Shown: piece by piece, positions 39,000-47,283 of the stretch
Numbering within the stretch: the stretch's first letter is position 1
Layout: each line of letters opens with the position of its first letter
DNA from: Gillisella vitis
GTDB taxonomy: Bacteria > Pseudomonadota > Alphaproteobacteria > Rhizobiales > Rhizobiaceae
DNA: 64,000 bases
Direction of reading: 5' to 3'
NCBI GenBank assembly: GCA_009744235.1
Contig: WPHV01000015.1
Span: 62,001-126,000 of the forward strand
Notes under the pieces: generated by a model
Databases searched by the model: none
Seen by the model: only the letters and a program-made list of their open reading frames with translations
Told to the model about the DNA's origin: nothing
Translations under genes and position numbers: made by a program

Positions 39000-39917
39000 C
39001 TATCGACGGATATTTTCAATCTCCACCAGGGCGCCCCGCTTACGGATCACCTGAGCGGAAACGGCAGCCCCCTGCGCCACCGCCTCAGCCATCGCCACAC
39101 CCGAAAGGCGGGCCGACAGGAAACCGGCATTGAAACTGTCGCCCGCCGCCGTCGTATCCACGAGATCGGCAACCGGCACGGGATCGAATGTCAATGGCCC
39201 TTGCGTGGCGTCAAAGGCATGCACACGGCCCGCGCCATTCTTGACCACCACCGTTGCCGCACCTGCTTTCCGGTATCGGATAATCGTCGCCTCTGGTGTG
39301 GCATCGTCGAAATTCGGCCCATCCTCGTCAAAGGACGGCAGGACGATATCGGCAACCTTGGCCGCATGCGAAACCGCATCGCACATGCTGTCACGGTCCG
39401 GCCAAAGCCGGGCGCGCATATTAGGATCGAAAGCAATCAGGCTGCCGGCATCGCGTGCCTCTGCCAAAACCTCCAGCAATTGCTGGCGGCCCGCCGGGGA
39501 CAGGATGGCGAGGGTAATGCCGGAAAACAGGATGAGATCGCGACCCCGTACGGCCTCTAAAAGGAACTGCCGATCGTCTGCCAGGCGCTTGGCGGCGGAC
39601 TGGCCGCGCCAATAGCTGAAACTGCGCTCTCCATTGGCAAGCTCGATCATATAAAGCCCGACCGTCGCATCCTCCAGACGGCGCAAATGCCCTGTGCCTA
39701 TACCCGCCGCTTGCATGAAGGTGAGCATGGCCTGCGAAATGCCATCGACGCCGATGGCCGAGCAGTAATCCACCACATCGTCAGCGCCCATAAGGCGGCG
39801 CAGATACCAGGCGGTGTTGAATGTATCGCCAGCGAAATTGCGATGATAGGCACCGTCTTCGCGGGGCGCCATTTCCACCATGCATTCGCCGATGGTCAAG
39901 ATCCGTCTATTGCTCAT
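39000..39917 (-). CDS. kdgK: 2-dehydro-3-deoxygluconokinase (PfkB family)
   Basis: A 305-residue ribokinase-like sugar kinase that phosphorylates 2-keto-3-deoxygluconate to KDPG. The N-terminus ILTIGECMVEMAP and FAGDTFNTAWYLRR fit KdgK, as do the substrate-lid stretch GLYMIELANGERSFSYWRGQSAAK and the PfkB signature DTTAAGDSFNAGFL, whose Asp is the catalytic base. It follows the GntR-family gene by 15 bases on the same strand and diverges from the uronate operon. It supplies the last step before KDPG aldolase, for which no gene lies in the uronate cluster. Confidence 0.92.
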   Translation of the reverse strand: MSNRRILTIGECMVEMAPREDGAYHRNFAGDTFNTAWYLRRLMGADDVVDYCSAIGVDGISQAMLTFMQAAGIGTGHLRRLEDATVGLYMIELANGERSFSYWRGQSAAKRLADDRQFLLEAVRGRDLILFSGITLAILSPAGRQQLLEVLAEARDAGSLIAFDPNMRARLWPDRDSMCDAVSHAAKVADIVLPSFDEDGPNFDDATPEATIIRYRKAGAATVVVKNGAGRVHAFDATQGPLTFDPVPVADLVDTTAAGDSFNAGFLSARLSGVAMAEAVAQGAAVSAQVIRKRGALVEIENIRR

Positions 39918-39932
39918 ATTATCCTGCCACCC

Positions 39933-40628
39933 TCATTCGGTCGCGAAATACTGGCCGTGGCTTTCGCGGATACGGCTGATGATCGACAGGATGCGTGACA
40001 GATGAACACGCATGTTGGCCGCGGCCCGGTCGCCATCACGTGCCTTCAACGCAGCCATGATCTCGATATGGTCGTCAATGGCGCTTTGCGCACCAAAAGC
40101 AAGGCTGAGATAGCGGATTCGGTCCATATGCGCCTTGCTGTCGCGGATCAGGGCCCAGGCGAATTCATGGCCCGACATCTTACAGATCTGCCGATGAAAC
40201 TCGTCGTCCAACTCGTGAAACAGCATCTTGTTGCCAGCGTCCATGGCTTTGATCTGCCGCTGTACCAGGTCGTCCAGCGCCGCGATCTGCTCCTCGCTCA
40301 AACGCTCGGCGGCGGCCCGCACGGTTTCCATTTCCAGTGCCGTGCGGATGAAGCGGGCCTGCAAGACGCCGCGTTCGGAAATATGCGTCACCACGGTTGC
40401 CCGTTGCGGGCGGATCATCAGGAAGCCCTGCTGGGACAGGCGATAGAAGGCATCGCGCACCGGCTGGCGAGACACGCCCATCTGCTTGGCAACATCCACT
40501 TCCGATAATTTTGCGCCCGGCGGCAGCTCCAGTTCAACCACCTGCCGGTATAACAGCTCGAAGACCTGCTCGGTGACCGAAGGTTGCCGCTGAACGTCCA
40601 GCGTGCGCACATTGACCGTATCAATCAT
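39933..40628 (-). CDS. GntR-family transcriptional regulator (FadR subfamily)
   Basis: A 231-residue regulator. The N-terminal winged helix (~10-80) contains KLSEVDVAKQMGVSRQPVRDAFYRLSQQGFLMIRPQRATVV. The C-terminal all-helical FCD domain (~90-220) carries the metal-site residues of this subfamily (ELDDEFHRQIC; HIEIMAALKARD). AGGAGG precedes the ATG closely. It is cotranscribed with kdgK and lies head-to-head with uxaC, so it most likely represses the hexuronate genes until a uronate intermediate binds. This fits UxuR/ExuR-type proteins, which are also of this subfamily. The effector is not known. Confidence 0.9.
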   Translation of the reverse strand: MIDTVNVRTLDVQRQPSVTEQVFELLYRQVVELELPPGAKLSEVDVAKQMGVSRQPVRDAFYRLSQQGFLMIRPQRATVVTHISERGVLQARFIRTALEMETVRAAAERLSEEQIAALDDLVQRQIKAMDAGNKMLFHELDDEFHRQICKMSGHEFAWALIRDSKAHMDRIRYLSLAFGAQSAIDDHIEIMAALKARDGDRAAANMRVHLSRILSIISRIRESHGQYFATE

Positions 40629-40710
40629 CCCACCCTCCTATTACCACCGCCATTGCCACTCCATTACGTCTTCGCCCCACCAGAGGCCGGAGATCACTCC
40701 CCGGACCGGA

Positions 40711-40739
40711 TTGACACAATTTGCATACTAACATATTAG
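40711..40739 (+). promoter_or_regulatory. Candidate uxaC promoter with overlapping operator
   Basis: TTGACA (40711-40716), a 17-base spacer and TATTAG (40734-40739) make a good sigma-70-like promoter ~170 bases before uxaC. An inverted repeat CTAA-CATA-TTAG (40728-40739) covers the -10 element and is a plausible site for the adjacent GntR regulator. Confidence 0.45.
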
Positions 40740-40910
40740 ATTGACGGCGGAATGCAATTGCGTTTCGCCACCACTGTCATCGCCAAGGCCATCGATCAAA
40801 AGACGACGGCCAATGCAAGGGGCGGCAGTTGTTTTAAGCCATAATACGCCGTGTCGAAATCGGCTTGCGATATTATGCACTACTAGAATTACGGGGCGCA
40901 CGCGGAGACC

Positions 40911-42317
40911 ATGGCATTGCTTCATCCAGACAGGCTTTTTCCCCTTGATCCCACAGCACGCACGCTGACGCGCACGCTTTACGACACGGTCCGCGACCTG
41001 CCCATCGTCAGTCCGCATGGTCATACCGACCCGCGCTGGTTTGCGGAAAATGAAGCTTTTCCCGATCCGGCCCAGCTTTTTGTGGTGCCAGACCATTATG
41101 TGTTTCGCATGCTTTATTCCCAGGGTATCGACCTTACGGCGCTTGGCGTGCCGCGTGTCGATGGCGGCATGACGGAAACCGATGGCCGCAAGATCTGGCG
41201 GCTGTTTGCCGAAAACTTCCACCTGTTTCGCGCCACGCCCAGCCGCATGTGGCTGGAGCATGCCTTCGAAGACGTGTTCGGCCTCACGACCCGGCTGTCG
41301 GAGCAGACGGCGGACCAGACCTATGACCATATCGCCGAATGCCTGATAAAGCCGGAATTTCGCCCCCGCGCCCTGTTCGAACGCTTCAATATCGAAGTGA
41401 TCGCCACCACGGAAAGCCCGCTGGACGAGTTGAAATGGCATGAGGCGATCCGCGCCTCCGGCTGGAACGGCCGCGTCGTCACCGCCTATCGGCCAGACCC
41501 GGTGGTCGATCCGCAGTTTGAAGGTTTTACCACCAATATCGAGCGGTTCGGGCAATTGGCTAATGTCGATGCCACCAGTTGGAGCGGCTATCTGGAGGCG
41601 CATCGCAACCGCCGCGCCTTCTTCAAAACCTACGGCGCCACCAGTTCCGACCACGGGCACCCCACGGCCCGCACCGAGGACCTGCCCCAGGATCAGGCCA
41701 AGGCGCTATTCGATAAGGCGCTGACCGGGCGGATCACCCCCGATGAGGCCGATGCCTTCCGTGGCCACATGCTGACGGAAATGGCCAGGATGAGCCTGGA
41801 AGACGGGCTGGTGCTGCAAATCCATCCCGGTTCCTACCGCAACCATTCCGCCGGCATCATGGCAAAACATGGCCGCGACAAGGGCTTCGATATCCCGACC
41901 CGCACCGATTACGTCAGGGCGCTTAAACCCCTGCTGGATGCGGTCGGCATGGAAAAGGATCTGACGGTCATTCTCTTCACGCTGGACGAAACTAGCTATT
42001 CGCGCGAACTGGCGCCGTTGGCAGGTGCCTATCCGGCCCTGAAGCTCGGCCCCGCCTGGTGGTTCTTCGATAGCCCTGATGGCATGCGCCGCTTCCGCGA
42101 GACCACCACAGAGACCGCCGGTTTCTACAATACCGTCGGCTTCAACGACGATACCCGCGCCTTCTGCTCCATCCCGGCCCGCCATGATGTGGCCCGGCGG
42201 GTGGATTGCGCCTATCTGGCCGAACTGGTGCTGACGGGCCGTCTGGAGGAGGACGAAGCCCAGGAACTGGCTAGCGATCTCGCCTATGGATTGGCGAAAA
42301 AGGCCTATCGGCTCTGA
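40911..42317 (+). CDS. uxaC: Uronate isomerase
   Basis: A 468-residue enzyme of the amidohydrolase superfamily that interconverts D-glucuronate/D-fructuronate and D-galacturonate/D-tagaturonate. The N-terminal PIVSPHGHTDPRWFAEN contains the metal/active-site His pair. RMWLEHAFEDVFGL, NIEVIATTESPLDEL and PAWWFFDSPDGMRRFRE are typical family segments. Length matches the family (~470). GCGGAGA lies before the ATG. First gene of the rightward hexuronate cluster, though a 420-base repeat-bearing gap separates it from kdgF. Confidence 0.94.
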   Translation: MALLHPDRLFPLDPTARTLTRTLYDTVRDLPIVSPHGHTDPRWFAENEAFPDPAQLFVVPDHYVFRMLYSQGIDLTALGVPRVDGGMTETDGRKIWRLFAENFHLFRATPSRMWLEHAFEDVFGLTTRLSEQTADQTYDHIAECLIKPEFRPRALFERFNIEVIATTESPLDELKWHEAIRASGWNGRVVTAYRPDPVVDPQFEGFTTNIERFGQLANVDATSWSGYLEAHRNRRAFFKTYGATSSDHGHPTARTEDLPQDQAKALFDKALTGRITPDEADAFRGHMLTEMARMSLEDGLVLQIHPGSYRNHSAGIMAKHGRDKGFDIPTRTDYVRALKPLLDAVGMEKDLTVILFTLDETSYSRELAPLAGAYPALKLGPAWWFFDSPDGMRRFRETTTETAGFYNTVGFNDDTRAFCSIPARHDVARRVDCAYLAELVLTGRLEEDEAQELASDLAYGLAKKAYRL

Positions 42318-42340
42318 TGAGGAGCAGCGGGTCCTAGCGT

Positions 42341-42376
42341 TTTTCAGGGAAAAGTGGATACCGATTTTCCCGAAAA
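42341..42376 (+). repeat. Palindromic repeat of rhizobial intergenic type
   Basis: TTTTCAGGGAAAA (42341-42353) pairs with TTTTCCCGAAAA (42365-42376) apart from one bulged base, followed by an A-rich tail. Similar GGGAAAA/TTTTCCC palindromes are dispersed in Rhizobiaceae genomes. It begins 23 bases after the uxaC stop. Confidence 0.55.
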
Positions 42377-42447
42377 GACAAACGAAAACAAAGGAAAGCG
42401 AGAGGTTTTCTGGTTCAGACCACGGTACACGCCCAAAGGGTTTATCG

Positions 42448-42650
42448 GCTTCGCCCCCCCTCATCCCCCTGCCGGGGACTTCTCCCCGCTGGGGAGAAGA
42501 GGCCAAGGCGATAGCAATCAGCCTTATTCTGATGTTGGAAAAGGGCTTTACTCGCTCTTTGCAGCACCAGAGAAAGCGCTGGGCGCTGCCGCCACCTTCT
42601 CCCCATCGGGGAGAAGGTGGCGGCAGCCGGATGAGGGGGGCGGCAAAGCC
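42448..42650. repeat. RIME-like mosaic repeat with two inner palindromes
   Basis: Outer inverted ends (CGCCCCCCCTCATCC at 42452-42466; GGATGAGGGGGGCG at 42629-42642) frame two hairpins. One is CTTCTCCCC-GCT-GGGGAGAAG (42479-42499). The other is a perfect 19-bp stem with an ATC loop at 42586-42626. This architecture resembles the non-coding RIME-type elements of rhizobia, which do not encode proteins. Confidence 0.6.
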
Positions 42651-42652
42651 GC

Positions 42653-42690
42653 AAGACCTTTGCGTCGTGTCAAGACCTTTGCGTCGCGTC
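42653..42690 (+). repeat. 19-bp tandem duplication
   Basis: AAGACCTTTGCGTCGTGTC (42653-42671) is repeated directly at 42672-42690 with one change. It follows the mosaic repeat and may be a slippage product. Confidence 0.75.
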
Positions 42691-42739
42691 CTGTGGGTTC
42701 AGACTGAACCAGATAGCCTCGATGGAGGAGCAGCCAGCC

Positions 42740-43063
42740 ATGGATACAGACTTTGTCAGGACCTTTCCGGTGGTCGAAGCCGGCCACGGGGTGACCCGCC
42801 AGGTTCTCTCCGACAGCCCAGACCTGATGGTGGTGAAATTCACCTTCGCCAAGGGTGCGGAGGGCCTGCGGCACCATCACCCGCATGTGCAATCCACCTA
42901 TGTTCAGTCCGGCCGGTTCGAATTTTCCATCGGCGACGAGACGTTCACCGTCGGCCCCGGCGACAGTTTCGTTATTCCCTCCCTTGCCTTTCACGGCTGC
43001 CGGGCCATCGATCCCTGCGTGCTTATCGACACATTCACGCCCCGGCGTGACAATTTTCTTTGA
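42740..43063 (+). CDS. kdgF: Cupin protein, KdgF-type (unsaturated uronate ring opening)
   Basis: A 107-residue single-cupin protein. Pattern: GVTRQVLSDSPDLMVVKFTFAKG, then HHHPHVQ (metal ligands), YVQSGRFEFSIGDE and VGPGDSFVIPSLAFHGC. Length, motif order and position next to kduI/kduD match KdgF, which converts unsaturated (4,5-ene) galacturonate or guluronate to the linear 4-deoxy-ketouronate. GGAGGAG lies nine bases before the ATG at 42740; an ATG at 42722 overlaps that ribosome site and is rejected. Assignment rests on motif and context. Confidence 0.82.
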   Translation: MDTDFVRTFPVVEAGHGVTRQVLSDSPDLMVVKFTFAKGAEGLRHHHPHVQSTYVQSGRFEFSIGDETFTVGPGDSFVIPSLAFHGCRAIDPCVLIDTFTPRRDNFL

Positions 43064-43081
43064 TATTTGAGGAGTAAAGCC

Positions 43082-43903
43082 ATGCTGACCGTTGAAACCC
43101 GCCACGCTATCGACCCGCAGACCGCCAAAGGCTTCGACACCACGGCCCTGCGCAAGCATTTCCATGTCGGCGATATTTTTGCGGAGGGCGAAATCCGGCT
43201 GATCTATACCCATTACGACCGGATGATCGTCGGCGGTGCGGTGCCGGGCGGCTCTCCGCTGGTGCTGGACCATGTGAAGGAATGCGGCACCGCCTCCATT
43301 CTCGACCGGCGCGAACTTGTCGTCGTCAACATCGGCGGCACAGGCACGGTCGAGGCGGATGACACCTATGAAATGGGTAAGGGCGACATGCTCTATCTCG
43401 GCATGGGCGCGGGCAAGATCAGTTTTTCAGGTGCTGGCCGTTTCTACATTCTGTCGGCCCCGGCCCACCACACCTATCCCTCGCGCCTCATCAAGATTGA
43501 GGAAGCCGCCAATGTGACGCTCGGCTCGCAGGCAACCTCCAATGAGCGCACCATCTACCAGTTCGTGCATCCTGATGTGATGAAGGCCTGCCAACTGGTG
43601 GTCGGCATGACCAAGCTTGCCCCCGGCTCCGTCTGGAACACCATGCCTGCCCATGTCCATGACCGGCGCATGGAAGCCTATCTCTATTTCGACCTGCCGG
43701 AAGGCCAGCGCGCCTTCCATATGATGGGCGAGCCGGATGAGACCCGGCATCTGGTGCTGAAAAACGAGGAAGGTGCGATCTCGCCGCCCTGGTCGATCCA
43801 TTCGGGCGCAGGCACCGCCAATTACACCTTCATCTGGGCGATGGCCGGTGACAATGTCGATTATAAGGATGTCGAAGTGGTGTCGATGGAGACGCTGAAG
43901 TGA
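43082..43903 (+). CDS. kduI: 5-dehydro-4-deoxy-D-glucuronate isomerase
   Basis: A 273-residue cupin isomerase that turns 4-deoxy-L-threo-5-hexosulose uronate into 3-deoxy-D-glycero-2,5-hexodiulosonate. Family segments: RHAIDPQTAKGFDTTALRKHF, YTHYDRMIVGGAVPG, and the metal site PAHVHDRRMEAYLYFDL near residue 195. The ATG at 43082 follows AGGAGT. The stop overlaps the GTG start of kduD (GTGA), so the two consecutive steps of the pathway are coupled in translation. Confidence 0.94.
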   Translation: MLTVETRHAIDPQTAKGFDTTALRKHFHVGDIFAEGEIRLIYTHYDRMIVGGAVPGGSPLVLDHVKECGTASILDRRELVVVNIGGTGTVEADDTYEMGKGDMLYLGMGAGKISFSGAGRFYILSAPAHHTYPSRLIKIEEAANVTLGSQATSNERTIYQFVHPDVMKACQLVVGMTKLAPGSVWNTMPAHVHDRRMEAYLYFDLPEGQRAFHMMGEPDETRHLVLKNEEGAISPPWSIHSGAGTANYTFIWAMAGDNVDYKDVEVVSMETLK

Positions 43904-44646
43904 GCGATCTGTTTTCCCTCAAGGGCAAGACGGCACTGGTGACAGGCGCCAATACCGGCATCGGCCAGGCCATTGCCCTGTCGCTGGCCGGGGCTGGCGC
44001 CAGCGTGATTTGCGCGGGCCGTTCGCCAGTGACGGAAACTGTCGAGCAGATCACCAATGCCGGTGGCAAGGCGTCCGGCCTCACCCTCGACCTGTCAGAC
44101 CCGATGGCCGGCAGCGGCATTTTCGAAGATCTCGGCACGGTTGATATTCTCGTCAACAATGCCGGTATCATTCGCCGCGCCGATGCGGTGGATTTCACCG
44201 AGGCCGATTGGGACGCGGTGATGGATGTCAACCTGAAGGCGATGTTCTTCCTCTGCCAGGCCTTTGCCAAGGCCTTGTTTGCCCGCGAAGCGGGCGGCAA
44301 GATCGTCAATATTGCCTCGATGCTGTCCTTCCAGGGCGGTATCCGGGTGCCATCCTACACGGCGTCGAAAAGCGGTGTCGCCGGGCTGACCAAGCTGCTC
44401 GCCAATGAATGGGCGGCCAAGGGCATCAATGTCAACGCCATTGCCCCCGGCTATATCGAAACCAACAATACCGAGGCGCTGCGCAATGACGCGGCCCGCA
44501 ACAAGGCCATTCTGGAGCGCATTCCGGCGGGTCGCTGGGGCGAGGCCGAAGACATTGGCGGCGCTGCGGTGTTTCTTTCCTCAAGGGCTGCCAAATATAT
44601 CCATGGCGCCATTCTCAATGTCGATGGAGGCTGGCTTGCCCGCTGA
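43900..44646 (+). CDS. kduD: 2-dehydro-3-deoxy-D-gluconate 5-dehydrogenase
   Basis: A 248-residue short-chain dehydrogenase that reduces the KduI product to 2-keto-3-deoxygluconate. Rossmann motif TGANTGIGQAIAL (~15-27), NNAG (~86), catalytic Ser-Tyr-Lys with YTASK (~150) and the closing VNAIAPGYIETNNTEALR. Starts at a GTG overlapping kduI. Many enzymes of this family use NAD(H); a charged residue after the second strand (AGRSP) leaves cofactor choice open. Confidence 0.92.
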   Translation: MSDLFSLKGKTALVTGANTGIGQAIALSLAGAGASVICAGRSPVTETVEQITNAGGKASGLTLDLSDPMAGSGIFEDLGTVDILVNNAGIIRRADAVDFTEADWDAVMDVNLKAMFFLCQAFAKALFAREAGGKIVNIASMLSFQGGIRVPSYTASKSGVAGLTKLLANEWAAKGINVNAIAPGYIETNNTEALRNDAARNKAILERIPAGRWGEAEDIGGAAVFLSSRAAKYIHGAILNVDGGWLAR

Positions 44647-44647
44647 T

Positions 44648-46093
44648 ATGTCCGCCAATCCGCAACGGCTGCACCGCCCCGATGGCACCAGACCGCAGAC
44701 AGGTATCGTCCATCTCGGTCTTGGTGCCTTTTTCCGTGCCCATGGGGCGATCTATATCGAACAGGCCATGGAGAAATCCGGCGGGGACTGGGGCATCGTT
44801 GGCGTCAGCCTGATGCGGCCCGACCAGCGCGATTCGCTCGCCCCCCAGGATTTCGCCTATACCGCTGTTGAGCTTGGGTCAAACGGCGAAACGCCGCATA
44901 TGATCGGCGTGATCAACGATGTGCTGGTGGCACGGGAAAACCCGACAGCCGTGATCGACGCGATGAGCGATCCGGCTGTCAGGATCGTCAGCCTGACGGT
45001 GACGGAAAAAGGCTATTGCCACGAACCCTCCACCGGTAAGCTGAACCGCAACCATCCCGACATCCAGCATGATCTGGCCCATCCGGAAGCTCCCCTCTCC
45101 GCCCTCGGCTTTCTGGTGCGGGCGTTGGAAAAACGTCATGCGGCGGGCCTGCGTCCCTTCACGGTGCTGTGCTGCGACAACCTGCCGGAAAACGGCAAGG
45201 TGGTGCGCGGCGTCGTGCTTGAGCTGGCCGGGCTGATCTCATCCGATCTTCAAGTCTGGATTGCCAGTGAAGGCGCTTTTCCCTCGACCATGGTGGACCG
45301 GATCGTGCCTGCCACCAAGCCCGAGGATATCAACCGGCTGGCGCAGATCACCGGCGTGCTGGATCTTTCCCCCGTCATGCATGAGCCTTTCCGGCAATGG
45401 GTGGTGGAAGACCATTTCGTTGATGGCGCAAGACCGGATCTCGGCAAGGTCGGCGTCGAGCTGGTCGAGGATGTGACGCCCTTCGAGCATATGAAACTGC
45501 GCTGCCTGAACGGCACCCATTCGTCGCTTGCCTATCTCGGCTATCTCGCCGGTCATGAAACCATTGCCCAGACGGTGGCCGATCCGGTCTTTGCCCGGTT
45601 TTGCAAAATGCTGTGGGACGCAGAAATCACCCCCGGCCTGAAAGCTCCACCGGGCGTGAGCCTTGGCGACTATACGCAGGCGCTGTTTGACCGTTACGCC
45701 AATCCCGCCATCCGCCACCGCACCTGGCAGATTGCCATGGACGGATCGCAAAAACTGCCGCAGCGGATTCTCGGCACCCTGACGGAGAACCTCGCGGCCA
45801 ACCGGCCGATCAAGGGATTGGCTTTGGCCGTTGCCGCCTGGATGCGCTATGTTGGTGGCGTGGATGAAAAGGGCGACGCAATCGACGTCCGCGACCCGCT
45901 GGCCGCGCGGTTAAAAAACCTGAGCGATGGCGCTGCCGAGCCTGCCGACAAGGTGGCGGCCCTTTTGGCGGTGCGGGAGATTTTCCCTCAATCGCTTGCC
46001 GAAAACACGACCTTCCGCAACGCGCTGACCACGGCCTATCAAAGCCTCGCCGCCAAAGGTTCAAGACAAACAGTAAAGGACATGTCCGCATGA
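44648..46093 (+). CDS. uxuB: Mannitol-dehydrogenase-family hexuronate reductase (fructuronate reductase-like)
   Basis: A 481-residue polyol dehydrogenase. The N-terminal nucleotide-binding segment is GIVHLGLGAFFRAHGAIYIEQAM; later EKGYCHEPSTGKLN, DNLPENGKVVRGVVLELA and MKLRCLNGTHSSLAYLGYL hold the catalytic Lys/Asn region. It should reduce D-fructuronate to D-mannonate. Because it sits between kduD and uxuA, UxuB is the best name, but UxaB-type tagaturonate reduction cannot be excluded. The ATG follows the kduD stop by one base, and the gene's own stop overlaps the uxuA ATG. Confidence 0.87.
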   Translation: MSANPQRLHRPDGTRPQTGIVHLGLGAFFRAHGAIYIEQAMEKSGGDWGIVGVSLMRPDQRDSLAPQDFAYTAVELGSNGETPHMIGVINDVLVARENPTAVIDAMSDPAVRIVSLTVTEKGYCHEPSTGKLNRNHPDIQHDLAHPEAPLSALGFLVRALEKRHAAGLRPFTVLCCDNLPENGKVVRGVVLELAGLISSDLQVWIASEGAFPSTMVDRIVPATKPEDINRLAQITGVLDLSPVMHEPFRQWVVEDHFVDGARPDLGKVGVELVEDVTPFEHMKLRCLNGTHSSLAYLGYLAGHETIAQTVADPVFARFCKMLWDAEITPGLKAPPGVSLGDYTQALFDRYANPAIRHRTWQIAMDGSQKLPQRILGTLTENLAANRPIKGLALAVAAWMRYVGGVDEKGDAIDVRDPLAARLKNLSDGAAEPADKVAALLAVREIFPQSLAENTTFRNALTTAYQSLAAKGSRQTVKDMSA

Positions 46094-47283
46094 AAGAGAG
46101 CTGGCGTTGGTACGGCCCCTTTGACCGCATTACCCTGACCGAGGTCGCCCAGACCGGCGCCTCCGGCATCGTCAACGCGCTGCACGAAATACCCTATGGT
46201 GAAGTCTGGAGCAGGGATGCCATTGCGGCCCGCCGCGACGAGATCGCCAATAGCGGCTTGGGCCTGACCTGGAATGTGGTGGAAAGCCTGCCGATCCATG
46301 AGGATATCAAGCGCGGCGAAGGCGATCTTGAACGGCTATTTTCCAATTACCGCCAATCGATGAAGAATCTGGCGGATGCTGGTATCCACACGATCTGCTA
46401 TAATTTCATGCCATTGCTCGACTGGACCCGCACCCAGCTGGATGCGCCGGTGGCGCGCGGCGGTACCGCCCTGCGGTTTTCCGAACCGCATATGGCCGCT
46501 TTCGAGATCCATATGCTGGAGCGCGACGGTGCTGAAAACGACTATTCGCCAGAGGTGCGTGAGGCCGCCAAGGCCTGGTTCGACGCCTCCAGCGAGGGCC
46601 TGCGGCAGAACCTGTTAAACAGCATCATGTCCGGCCTGCCCGGCGCGTTCGACCGCTACGACATAAGCGGGTTGCGCGAGGCGCTGAAGCGTTATCACGG
46701 CATCAGCCGCGATGAGATCCGCGCCAACTATGCCCGCTTCCTCGCCGAGGTCATCCCGACGGCGGAAGAGCTTGGTATGCGGTTTTGCGCGCATCCCGAC
46801 GATCCGCCGCGTGATATTCTCGGCCTGCCGCGCATCGTCTCCTGCGAAGACGACATTGCCTGGATCATGGAACAGCAACCGGCTCATGCCAACGGCTTGA
46901 CGCTGTGCGCGGGCTCGCTGGGGGCCAATCCGAAAAACGATGTTCCAGCCATTGCCGCACGCTTTGCCGAGCGCATCCATTTTGCCCATCTGCGCAATGT
47001 GGCCAAGGAGAAGGACGGTTCCTTTCAGGAGGCCGCGCATCTGGATGGCGATACCGACATGGTGACGCTGATTGCGGTGCTGATTGCCGAAGAGCGCCGC
47101 CGCAAGGCAGACGGTCGCGCCGATTTCGACATTCCCTTCCGGCCGGATCATGGCCACGAATTGCTTGACGATGTCAGCCGTGGCACCCATCCCGGCTATC
47201 CGCTGGTCGGGCGGCTGCGCGGGTTGGCGGAACTGCGCGGGGTCATTCGCGCCCTCTCTCACGGACATGTCCATTATGGCTGA
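46090..47283 (+). CDS. uxuA: Mannonate dehydratase
   Basis: A 397-residue TIM-barrel enzyme that dehydrates D-mannonate to 2-keto-3-deoxygluconate. N-terminus SWRWYGPFDRITLTEVAQTGASGIVNALHEIPYGEVW, metal-site segments RFCAHPDDPPRDILGLPRIVS and HFAHLRNV, and FRPDHGHELLDDVSR near the C-terminus are all UxuA hallmarks. ATGA overlap with the preceding gene. Its 3' end overlaps the uxaA start by eight bases. Confidence 0.95.
   Translation: MKESWRWYGPFDRITLTEVAQTGASGIVNALHEIPYGEVWSRDAIAARRDEIANSGLGLTWNVVESLPIHEDIKRGEGDLERLFSNYRQSMKNLADAGIHTICYNFMPLLDWTRTQLDAPVARGGTALRFSEPHMAAFEIHMLERDGAENDYSPEVREAAKAWFDASSEGLRQNLLNSIMSGLPGAFDRYDISGLREALKRYHGISRDEIRANYARFLAEVIPTAEELGMRFCAHPDDPPRDILGLPRIVSCEDDIAWIMEQQPAHANGLTLCAGSLGANPKNDVPAIAARFAERIHFAHLRNVAKEKDGSFQEAAHLDGDTDMVTLIAVLIAEERRRKADGRADFDIPFRPDHGHELLDDVSRGTHPGYPLVGRLRGLAELRGVIRALSHGHVHYG

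Larger units (their letters stand above)
42318..42739. other. Repeat-bearing intergenic region between uxaC and kdgF
   Basis: A 422-base gap without a plausible gene. Reading frames here are interrupted by palindromes and have no family features. It is filled by three repeat structures, listed separately, and ends in the kdgF ribosome site. Confidence 0.6.

Noticed and set aside
42286..43050. Frame bridging uxaC and kdgF
   Set aside because: It crosses palindromic repeats and overlaps both genes in other frames; no recognisable domain.
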